Origin: Okapia johnstoni
Lineage: Eukaryota > Chordata > Mammalia > Artiodactyla > Giraffidae
DNA: 64,000 bases
Assembly: GCA_024291935.2 (NCBI GenBank)
Contig: CM044316.1
Coordinates: 78,198,501 to 78,262,500, forward strand
Direction of reading: 5' to 3'
Position 1 is the stretch's first letter, and every line of letters starts with the position of its first letter. This document shows, one piece after another, positions 54,959-64,000 of this stretch. Made by a program: the position numbers and the translations under genes. The notes under the pieces are model-generated. The model made no database searches. It was not told where the DNA came from and saw only the letters and a program-made list of their open reading frames with translations.

Positions 54959-55084
54959 TAAGTAGATAATACAATGTGTTTAATTCATAAAATTGCATAA
55001 TTATATGTACTATGTATAATGCTCAAAAAAAAATTACCACTGCAGTGGACCCGGAGTCTGCTGGTCCAGTATAAGTTCTGAGGC

Positions 55085-55545
55085 CCTTAATATATCAACC
55101 AAAGCCTTTGTAATATGTCTCCAATCCATTCTCTTCCGTTACTTCCCCACCTATTTACACTAAATTGATCTCCTGTATGCTGCTCATGTGCCTGTTGTTT
55201 TCTGCCCCATGCCCAGAGAGTCTTGTTCTTTTTGTTCTCTCTGCCTGAGACATCCTTTCTTCTTTCTGCCTGCCAAATGATTCCCCATTTGAAATATTCC
55301 CTAATTTAAATTCTTACCAATGTATACAACTCTGTGAAATTTTTACTGATCATTCAGTGAAAAGTGATTCCTGCTTCTGAAGTCCTGTAACATTGAATCA
55401 TGTTTGGAATTTATCTCCTGCATTATATAATTTGATTTTATGTTTTATGCATTCTCAGTAAGTGTATGTAGTAAGTACCTATTGTGTGCCAACAATGAGT
55501 AAATATACTTCGGCTTTAATGGGACTTGCTTTTTATTTCTTTGGT
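55085..55545 (+). repeat. L2 LINE 3' region
   Basis: GTGCCTGTTGTTTTCTGCCC, CTCTCTGCCTGAGACATCCT, TTCTTCTTTCTGCCTGCCAA, TTGAAATATTCCCTAATTTA, CTTCTGAAGTCCTGTAACAT and GAATTTATCTCCTGCATTAT agree with the L2 order (CTGCCTGGAATGCTCTTCCCC..CAAATGTCACCTCC..TCCCTGA..). Strongly diverged. Confidence 0.6.
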
Positions 55546-55809
55546 GAAATTTAGTTCCTGAAGAGTATGATTATATTTATGTACCTTTGCAATCATATCC
55601 ACTTTAGAACAAACAAGGTGCTTCGACTTTGACAGTTGATAGAGAAACTGGTGAATGTATGAAGTGATTTCATATAGCCATTACATTAAAAACTACCACA
55701 TTGTTCATCTTTCTAAGTAGCTATCCTTCTTGCTACTCTTTTCTTTATGTAACACGCCTGTATTAAAACAGTTGAAGAATTTACCTTCTGAAATTTATGC
55801 TTAATTAAT

Positions 55810-55840
55810 CTCTTTCTCTCTCTATATATATATATGTCTA
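55810..55840. repeat. (CT)n(TA)n simple repeat
   Basis: A short CT run followed by TA dinucleotides. Confidence 0.75.
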
Positions 55841-57589
55841 TCTGTATGTGTCAGAAGGAGAATTATGAGAATAAATGAAAATACTCTGAAATACTTATAT
55901 CTAAAAGGTATTGTCATTGGAATTACTTTTAGTTTGATTCATATAAGTAAATAATGCAAAAATTTTTGGACGCCTTCAATATTTCAGTAATCTCAGTTCT
56001 CTACTTTGTAATATATATATACACACTGAGGCTCAGTGATTCCTTCATCAAGGCTGATTCCCATCAGTGCCCAACAGAAAGAAAAAAAGAATAGAAAGGA
56101 GAAGTAGACCCATCAAATTTTGCTTAGGTCTGCTGGCAAATTTCCATGATGTCAGCCTGGTTTTCTTTTTGTTCCAAAGTTAGAGGGTCATGGGCTTCCT
56201 TCTGTCTCTCTAGGTCGTTTCTCAATCATTAATCTGAGGGTCTTCCAAATACGGAGAGTCTGATGAGCTGTGCAAGGGTACCATTTGTAAAGCACATTTC
56301 TGAAGGCAGAAATGGTTTTATATGTGTGTATTTTTTGTAGTTGATAGGTGGTTCAGAGTTGCTGTCTGACTGACCTCCTGAAAACAGTACTGAGAAGCTT
56401 GTCTATAAATAAGCAGTTTTGTTTACAGGAACTTGCTGGGGAACTGGACTTGTACCACCTGCCCTTTGGGCAATGTTGAGAAGTAAGAGGAAGGGGTTTC
56501 AGTCCTCTCAGATAATTCAAATCAACCAATCTACCTCCCTGTAAGCCAGTCTCTTTTTCTTGTCTTTAACTGGATATAGACACCCTTTCTGTCATTAATG
56601 CCCTTTTTAGCTATTTGACAACATTAAACTTTTTTTTTTTCTAATTATACCTGGTCATCTCATCTATAAGCTTTCTAAGAATGCATTTCCTTTGCCTAAT
56701 GTGTCAACTGAAAGAGGATTAGGTAGGATGAGAAGAACTATATGAAAATAAACTGCCTGGAAATATGCAAATAAATATCTTCAAAGTTTTATACTTATCC
56801 CCAAATTCTTAATTTAAGCCAGTTAAGAGATTTCAATTCTGTGGGCTAGTGGCAAACTGGAGTCCATATGGAGTTTCTCAATTAGTCCTCTGAGTAGGTG
56901 GGATATAAATATCATGGCAGTGTTTCTGTCGTGTCCCTTCCGTGGTCGGAGATGCTGTCTTTTCTGTCTCGTTGGTCCTATGCATGGTGTGTCATGACAA
57001 ATATCATTGGTGAGTTTTGTTTCATGAGGTGACAATTAGCAAGTGACTGAAGCCAGATACTTGTTTCCCAAGGTGTTTTGTAAACCTAAATGCTGTTAGA
57101 TGAGGGAGGCCATTCTGTTACTAAATTAAAGCTCACTGAAAGCTTGCTATTTATTAAGGCAAATAAGAAATGAGTAGACAAAATTTTCCATACATTCTTA
57201 AAATGTGAAGTAATGTGAAATGAAAGTAAGAACATCTGAGGGGGAAAAAAAAAGCATTTCATTCTCTCCAAATTTTTACCCGTCTAGCCCACACGTACCA
57301 GTGTCTCGGCCCACACTGACTCTGATGGTTGGGAACATCTGTAAGATGAAGAACTAGGACTGTATTCTGAGTCACATGTTCTATTTTTGTTTTAAAGTCC
57401 TATTTGGAGCTTGGTTACTATTAGGCTTGTCCTGATTTTCCTGAGTTAACTGTGAATTAGTCTTGATTATTTGCAAAATTAATGTTAGTAGTCAGAGACT
57501 GGTTTTCATGGATGCCTAGGACTTGATAGATAGCTTGGACAAAGGGTTAAATAACCTTAACCAATAGAGTGTTTTTCCTTAGTTAGGAA
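55841..57589. other. unique interval, nothing recognised
   Basis: About 1.7 kb, AT-rich, with a short TA/CA run at 56009-56027. No gene or transposon recognised. Confidence 0.5.
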
Positions 57590-57599
57590 AAGATGGAAT

Positions 57600-57661
57600 T
57601 TCTTTCATTGTAAAGTAATTGGCCTCCAATTAAAATAAATAAATTAATTTTTTAAAAAAAA
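57600..57661 (+). repeat. short A-tailed LINE-like 3' end
   Basis: CATTGTAAAGTAATTGGCCT, CCAATTAAAATAAATAAATT and a final A8 resemble the 3' ends seen on ruminant L1-type insertions. Only about 60 bp, so family assignment is tentative. Confidence 0.4.
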
Positions 57662-58660
57662 GTGGGAGAGAACTGTTCCAAAGCTTTCAGAGGAAGCCAT
57701 CTATCATTGAAAACAACAGAAGAACTGAAGCAGAGACCTATACCCTGCTCTTAACCTGCTCTGCTGGCAGCTCTGTTTTCATTAGCAATTATAAGGAAGT
57801 AGATCCGGAAATAGAGATGCATGATAGCGAGACATCAGTACAGTAACCAGTCCTTTCAGGCATCACCACAAAAACATACACTCAGGATTTCACAACCCTC
57901 TCACATTGGCAATGTCACAATGCTGCCTCGGGCAAGGGTTTTGTCTCCTTTTTGGGTAATGCAGGGTTCCTTTTTTTCCCCTCACACCAGCTCCTATAAA
58001 TCATGCTTCTTGAAGGGCAAACTAAAGTTTTTGGTTTCAAAATCGTACTTGTCCTGAGGAGGGAGATCCTGTTCATGCCATTAGAAAGTGAGCTTAATGT
58101 GGCTGGTGAGTTTCAGAGAGTAACTGGACGCATCGTTCCCTAGCAAACGCCTTCAGATACGGAAAACCTTTAAAGCCAATCTAAGATGTTTTATTGATGA
58201 CACAATTTACATGACTCTTGTGTATTTACAAAAAAATATATATTACTCTGTAGTTTTTGCTTTTTAAAAAGTATCTTAAGTCTCTGATGTTATCACTGAA
58301 TTCACTGAATCCCATCACATCTCTTCTTGTCAATATATTCTTCTTACCGTTATCACTATAAAACCCTCTTGAGATACTCCTCCCCCTCCTGAAGCTTAAC
58401 AAATACTAAGTGAAATGGAGAATTAATACATTCAGCAGTTTGAAGTAAAAAAAAAAAAAATTCTAAAACACCTGACTTTCACCTTGAATAGTCAGTGGGT
58501 TTTATTTTTATATTTGAATTGAGTGAGCAATAGCTTGAGTGCAGCCCCAGTGAAGTAAAAGGGCAAAAAAAAAAAAAAAAAAGTCATTTTTTATTTTTGG
58601 CTATTAGTAGAATTTTACAGGAGATCAGCACTAAGCAAGCTGTTTCTGAAAAGACATTGC
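57662..58660. other. unique interval with A-runs
   Basis: No gene recognised. A14 at 58447-58460 and A18 at 58565-58582 could be tails of old insertions whose bodies I cannot recognise. Confidence 0.48.
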
Positions 58661-58886
58661 CATATATACAAAGGGCTTCCTGGCTCAGATGGTAGAGAAT
58701 CCACTGGCCAATGCAGGAGACGTGGGTTCAGTTCCTGGATCGAGAAGATACTGGAGAAGCAAATGGCAACCCACTCCAGTCATCTTGCCTAGAAAATCCC
58801 AGGGACAGAGGAGCCTGGTGGGCTACAGCCCATGGGGTTGCAAATAGTTGGACCCGACTGAGCACGCACACAAGCATATGTACAAA
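58661..58886 (+). mobile_element. Bov-tA SINE, full length, near-perfect 12-bp TSD
   Basis: 58673-58874: GGGCTTCCTGGCTCAGATGG, TAGAGAATCCACTGGCCAAT, B-box region GGGTTCAGTTCCTGGATCG, GCAAATGGCAACCCACTCCA, GGAGCCTGGTGGGCTACAGC and GTTGGACCCGACTGAGCACG. CATATATACAAA (58661-58672) and CATATGTACAAA (58875-58886) match 11 of 12. The 82-codon frame here is SINE-derived. Confidence 0.94.
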
Positions 58887-59579
58887 CAGCCGGGGTTTGG
58901 AGCAGTGGGACCCAATTCTGCAGCTCTGTGGAGTGGTAGAGTTTAATAAGTCATCATGAAAGGAAGAAAAGAAGCTAGAGCTTCATATGGTCAATTCAGG
59001 CAGTAGGGCTTGAATAGTGCCTCTGGAAAGTCACTGCCATAGCAGCTCTGTGGTACTAATTTGACTCATTTTAGACCCATTCATCAACTCATGAGGAGGA
59101 AAGAAAGTCTATAAAAAGTTAGAGTTTCACCTCTAATTCTTACTGAAGAACAGGTTGCATGGTCCTCAGGAGAAATCTACTCATTGTCTCATTGTTTTCC
59201 TCATTCTATCATCATAAAACTCATTTTAAAATGTAAAGCATCATGGCATCATTACATATGTAGTACTAGAGATATGTTTTCAAAATACTCATTTAAAAGA
59301 ACTGCAATTCTCATAATATGCTAGAAAAATAATGACAAGCTACAGACATATCTAGAACATGTCACAGCATGAAAAATTTCAATCTGATGAAAATTTTGTC
59401 TTTGTCCTGCATCATTACATTCTCCAAGACAGTTAGTACAAATATTGCTTAATTTTATTATACTTTTTAAACAAATAGATCATTAATTTCTAAATGAAAG
59501 TTAGAAGCTAAGTTCAAGCCTAGAGCTAACTTCCAGAGCAAGTTGCAGCTATTCTAACTTTTGGATTTTTTAACTAAGG
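58887..59579. other. unique interval, nothing recognised
   Basis: AT-rich, no repeat or gene recognised. Confidence 0.48.
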
Positions 59580-59870
59580 TAAATCAGTCCTGAATATTCA
59601 TTGGAAGGACTGATGCTGAAGCTGAAACTCAGTACTTTGGCCACCTGATGCAAAGAACTGACTCATTTGAAAAGACCCTGCTGCTGAGAAAGATTGAAGG
59701 TGGGAGGAGAAGGGGATGACAGGCGATGAGATGGTTGGATGGCATCACCGACTCAATGGACATGAGTTTCAGTGAACTCTGGGAGTTGGTGATGGACAGG
59801 GAGGCCTGGCTTGCTGAAGTCCATGGGGTTGCAAAGAGTCGGACACAACTGAGCAACTGAACTGAACTGA
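59580..59870 (+). mobile_element. BovB LINE, 0.29-kb 3' fragment
   Basis: AAATCAGTCCTGAATATTCA, TTGGAAGGACTGATGCTGAA, GCCACCTGATGCAAAGAACT, GATGAGATGGTTGGATGGCA and the young-type tail GAGCAACTGAACTGAACTGA. It carries only the last part of the ORF and the 3' UTR. No clear TSD. The 90-codon minus frame is a shadow. Confidence 0.94.
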
Positions 59871-61098
59871 ATGTTGATTTATCTGAGATGAAACAAACCA
59901 TATAATAGAAAATACAGATAGTTTGAGGTAGGTTCCATCATGTTTGAAAGGGACTCATTTCTTACGAATTAGTTGAAAGAATTTTCTTTGCCCTGGAACC
60001 TTTTCCAGGAATGTTACTAGTCCATATTGAGAGGAGATAGGCTTGGTTGCCACATAGAGTCACAAACCTCAGAGAAGCTGAGAATTAGATGAAATATATG
60101 TGTAATCTTTGCATAGTGGTAACCATGTCAGGAAATAGGAAGTGTATTTAACTTATAGTAAGGTCCCTCTCTGCCTGTTTTACCAATAAAACCTCACATT
60201 TGTCTTGGATATTGAATAAGTTGGGAGAAAACATCATTCATTCATTCATTCATTGACTCATTCTTTCATTCCATGAGCAAATATTTAATGAGCCAAAGTA
60301 CAGTACTTCAAATGCTGATGTCTAATTTACTGAATAGATTTTCAACAAAATTTCTTGAAAAATTATTTGGCAATAGATGAACTTCAGATGAATCTGTTAC
60401 CTCAATTATCGTAAGGATGAGTTGTCTTGGTATATTTGGATTCATGGTATCGTTCACATTTCTTAATGCCGTACTTTATGAAATCTCCAAATGTGATGCC
60501 CTGCGCCTACTGACTTGTCCAGTTCTGCTCTTTATGCCCACAACTGATGATACATGAAGTGCAATGTTTGTTGTACATTGCAAGTTGTGTGTGTATGTGT
60601 GTATGTTAACCACAGATAATGTTTTAGATTGCTCTTGAGGAACCACATGAGAGTAATATCTAGCAAAGAACCTGGTACACAGAAATGTTCCATTAACTAT
60701 TTTTATCAATGACCAGATGAACCGTTCCACTTTGTATGTCTTTTAATATGAGAATGTGTTGGTCATGATCATTATAAATCCCACAAATAACACTTCTCCA
60801 CTTTCACCCACAACTTACTCCTTTTTCTGTATTTCTCATTTTAGTAACTGGCATCGTTAACATCATCTCAGGCAGCAAAGCAGAATGTTTCACAGAGTCC
60901 CATATTCTAGACTTTTGTAGTCTGGTGGCAGGAGATGAGACCAGAAAGAGATGGCAGGAGATGGGATGAGCCATGTGGACAGAAAGTGTATGTTACTTAG
61001 AGTGTTGGGTTCGGTGAAGGCACTGGTGTCAATGGAAGGTTAATCAGTCTGTGGCTGAGTGTGTCCTCATGCGTGCTGCCAGCTGAGCCCCATTCTGC
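59871..61098. other. unique interval with (ATTC)n repeat
   Basis: About 1.2 kb with no gene or transposon recognised. It contains the tetranucleotide at 60235-60273 and a short GT run at 60587-60606. Confidence 0.48.
60235..60273. repeat. (ATTC)n simple repeat
   Basis: Five to six ATTC units followed by diverged ones. Confidence 0.8.
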
Positions 61099-61164
61099 CG
61101 TATGTTTTTTTTTTTTAAGGTTTATACACTTTTAAATATAAACCTTAAAAAAAAAAACCATATG
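61099..61164. repeat. 28-bp inverted repeat (fold-back) at a BovB 5' junction
   Basis: Left arm 61099-61126 (CGTATG, then T12, then AAGGTTTATA). Spacer CACTTTTAAA (61127-61136). Right arm 61137-61164 (TATAAACCTT, then A11, then CCATATG). The arms pair at 26 of 28 positions; one mismatch is a CG/CA difference. BovB body sequence begins at the end of the right arm. Confidence 0.9.
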
Positions 61165-63382
61165 GACATCACCAAATGGTCAATACCGAAATCAGATTGA
61201 TTATATTCTTTGCAGCCAAAGATGGAGAAGCTCTATACCGTCAGCAAAAACAAAACCTGGAGCTGAATGTGGCTCAGATCATCAGTTCCTTATTGCAAAA
61301 TTCAGGCTTAAATTGAAGAAAGTAGGGAAAACCACTGGGTCATACAGGTATGACCTAAATGAAATCCCTTATGATTGTACAGTGGAGGTGGGAATAGATT
61401 CAAGGGATTAGATCTGGTAGACATAGTGCCTGAAGAACTATGGAATGAGGTTTGTAACATTGTACAGGAGACAGTGACCAAAACCATCCCAAAGAAAAAG
61501 AAATTCAGGAAGGCAAAGTGATTGTCTGATGAAGTCTTACAAATAGCTGAGGAAAGAAGAGAAGTGAAAAGCAAGGGAGGAAGGGAAAGATATACCCAAC
61601 TGAATGCAGAGTTTCAAAGAATAGCAAGGAGAGAAAAGAAGTCCTTCTTCAATGAACAGTGCAAAGAAGTAGAGGAAAAGAAGAGTGGGAAAGACTAGAG
61701 ATCTCTTCAAGAAAATTGGAGATATCAAGGGAATATTTCATGCAAGGATGCACACGATAACAGAGGCAGAAGAGACTAAGAGGAGGTGGCAAGAATACAC
61801 AGAAGAACTATTCAAAAAAGGCCTTAATGACCCGGATAACCAAGATGATGTGGTCACTCACCTAGAGTTGGACATCCTGGAGTGTAAAGTCACGTGGGCC
61901 TTAGGAAACATTACTACAAATAAAGCTAGTGAAGGTGATGGAACTTCAGCTGAGCTATTCAAAATCCTAAAAGATGATGCTGTTAAAGTGCTGCACTCAA
62001 TATGTCAGCAAATTTGAAAAAGTCAACAGTGGCCACAGGATTGGAAAATGTCAGTTTTCATTACAATCCCTAAGAAATTCAGTGCCAAAGAATGCTCAAA
62101 CTATTGGACCATTGCACTCATTTTTCATGCTAGCAAGGTTACGCTCAAAATCCTTCAAGCAAGGCTTCAGCACTACATGAACTGAGAACTTACAGACGTG
62201 TAAGCCGATTTAGAAAAGGTAGAGGAACCAGAGATCAAATTGCCAATATTTGTTAGGTCATGGAGAAAGAAAGAGAATTCCAGAAAAACATCTACTTCTG
62301 CTTAATTGACTACACTAAAGCCTTTGGCTGTGTGGATCACAACAAACTGGAAAATTCTTAAAGAGATGAGAATACCAGACCACCTGACTTGCCTCCTACA
62401 AAATCTGTATGCAGGTCAGAAAGCTGCAGAACCAGAAACGGAACAACTGATGTGTTCAAAATTGGGAAAGGAGTACGGCAAAGCTATATATCGTCATCCT
62501 GCTTATTTAATGTGTATGCAGAGTACATTATGTGAAATGCCAGACTGGATGAATCACACACTGGAATCAAGATTGCCAGGAGAAATATTAATAACCTCAA
62601 ATATGCAGATGCTACCACTCTAATGGCAGAAAGGGAAAAGAAACTAAAGAGCTTCTTGATGATGGTGAAAAAGGAGTGAAAAAGCTGGCTTAACACTCAG
62701 CATTGAAAAACTAAGATCATGGCGTTCAGTCCTATCACCTCATGGCAAATAGAAGGGGAAAATGTAGAAGCAGTGACAGATTTCATTTTCTTGGGCTCCA
62801 AAATCACTGACGACTGTGACAGCAGCCATGAAATTAAAAGATACTTGCTCCTTTGAAGGAAAGCTGTGACAAACCTAGACAGCGTATTCAAAAGCAGAGA
62901 CATCACTTTGCCAACAAAGGTCTGTATGTATAGTCAAAGCTATGGTTTTTCCAGTAGTCCTGTATAGATGTGAGAGTTGGACCAGAAAAAAGGCTGAGCA
63001 CCGAAGCGTTAATGCTTTTGAACTGTGGTGTTGGAGAAGACTCTTGAGAGTCCCTTGAACAGGAAGAAGATTAAACCAGTCAATCCTAAAGGAAATGAAC
63101 CCTGAATATTCATTGGAAGGATTGATGCTGAAGCTGAGGCTCCAATACTTTGGCTGCTTGATGTGAAGAACCAACTCATTGGAAAAGACCCTGATGCTGG
63201 AAAGGATGGAAGGTAATAGGAGAAGAGGGTGACAGAGGATGAGATGGTTGGATGGCATCACTGACTCAATAGACATGAGTTTGAGCAAACTGCAGAAGAT
63301 AATGAAGGACAGGGAAGCCTGGCATACTGCAGCCTATGCTATCACAGAGTCAGACATGACTTAATGACTAAACAACAACACA
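61159..63382 (+). mobile_element. BovB LINE, 2.2 kb, endonuclease end to 3' tail, decayed
   Basis: Begins in the endonuclease domain (CATATGGACATCACCAAATG, GATTATATTCTTTGCAGCC) and runs through the RT to the old-type tail ATGACTAAACAACAACA. Frames are broken: 110 codons at 61685-62017, 68 at 61974-62180, 105 at 62306-62623. About 24 nt are missing near 61,757 relative to the 32-kb copy. Motif A reads ATTGACTACACTAAAGCCTT (K-A-F kept, D then G at the second position), and the YADD motif has become YADA (GATGCT at 62608-62613), losing a catalytic Asp. ACACTTTT at 61126-61133 and 63380-63387 may be the TSD. Dead element. Confidence 0.95.
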
Positions 63383-63528
63383 CTTTTTAATAAAATTTTT
63401 ATATAAGAAAAACTTCTATAATGAGTTCTTGAGTGAGACTGTTCCTGTTATCTCATTTTAGTTAAAGCCTCAAGGCTGATAAATGATAAATAACACTGTA
63501 GTCTAAAGAATAAAACAAGTAGTCATTG

Positions 63529-63762
63529 CTCCCTCTGCTGCTGCTGCTGTTTAGTCGCTCAGTTGTGTCTGACTCTTTGCGAGCCCATGGACTATAGCCT
63601 GCCAGGCTCTTCTGTCCATGGGATTTTCCAGGCAGGAATACTGGAGTGGGCTGCCATTTCCTTCTCCAGGGGATCTTCCCAACCCAGGGACAGAACCTGT
63701 GTCTTCTACTTGGCAGGCGGACTGTTTACAATTGAGCCACCTGAGAAGCCCAAGACTCCCTC
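63529..63762 (-). mobile_element. Bov-tA SINE, full length, 7-bp TSD
   Basis: 63536-63755: (CTG)n start, TTTAGTCGCTCAGTTGTGTC, TGACTCTTTGCGAGCCCATG, CAGGAATACTGGAGTGGGCT, GGGGATCTTCCCAACCCAGG and the head TTGAGCCACCTGAGAAGCCC. CTCCCTC at 63529-63535 and 63756-63762 fits a TSD. The 85-codon plus frame is an antisense reading of the SINE. Confidence 0.92.
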
Positions 63763-64000
63763 AGAAATAGTCCGATTTGTCCTTCATGTTCACCTCCATG
63801 ACTCCAACCAGGCTTTATAATGATAAGACTAAAAATTCCAGGAAAGTGGTTGAAATAGTAGAGTTTGTGAGAGCAGATGACTGGAGCTAGGGAAAAACTG
63901 CATACCGTCTCCTCACTCAGCCACGTGAAAGAGGCTCCAAAGAAATCAGTCTTAGAGGTTAGGGGTGGGGGTGTTGGTTTTTACAGAGACTGACATTTCA
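63763..64000. other. unique interval to window end
   Basis: Nothing recognised. Confidence 0.45.

Noticed and set aside
1..64000. CRISPR arrays, operons, bacterial promoters or terminators
   Set aside because: The sequence is mammalian nuclear DNA. No regularly spaced repeats and no prokaryotic gene organisation.

Overview
The window is nuclear DNA of a pecoran ruminant (cattle, sheep, goat, buffalo or deer; I cannot pick the species). The evidence is direct: about nine fragments of the BovB/RTE non-LTR retrotransposon, about thirteen Bov-tA or Bov-A SINEs (which end in the same 3' sequence as BovB), and two CHR-type tRNA-derived SINEs of cetartiodactyls. Under these lie older mammalian repeats (MIR, L2, MLT1-type LTRs, one L1 3' fragment). 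I find no host protein-coding gene, no exon I would defend, and no tRNA, rRNA or small-RNA gene. The only long reading frame (40245-41675) is the reverse transcriptase of a BovB copy. All other frames are short and look like chance frames or shadows of repeats. The DNA is best read as intergenic or intronic.

Layout. 1-4.6 kb: unique AT-rich DNA, then a 206-bp BovB tail with a target-site duplication (TSD). 4.8-9.5 kb: MIR, an MLT1 LTR, a CHR SINE and four Bov SINEs, including a dimeric Bov-A2 with a perfect 13-bp TSD. 9.5-25.5 kb: 16 kb with no BovB or Bov SINE at all, only old repeats (MIR, L2, a nearly complete MLT1 LTR, one CHR SINE, an L1 end). 25.5-44.9 kb: dense young elements, namely two SINEs nested in MIR and L2, and BovB copies at 28.1-29.0, 32.0-34.4, 37.4-38.0 (minus) and 40.2-42.05 kb. 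The last is the best preserved, with an open RT frame and an 11-bp TSD. 44.9-51.2 kb: 6.3 kb free of recognisable young repeats. 51.2-54.5 kb: an 80-bp direct repeat around a SINE, then two BovB copies in inverted orientation and another SINE. 54.5-64 kb: L2, further SINEs, a short BovB end, and a 2.2-kb BovB whose 5' junction carries a 28-bp inverted copy of the target DNA.

How the parts relate: BovB encodes the endonuclease and reverse transcriptase. Bov-tA/Bov-A SINEs carry the BovB 3' tail and are understood to be mobilised by it. Nested insertions give a relative order: MIR, L2 and MLT1 first, then CHR and old BovB (AACAAC-type tails), then young BovB (ACTGAACTGA tails) and Bov SINEs. 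The most unusual structures are the fold-back junction at 61.1 kb, the 80-bp repeats at 51.2/51.4 kb, and the two inverted BovB pairs. I see no evidence of a new multi-gene system.
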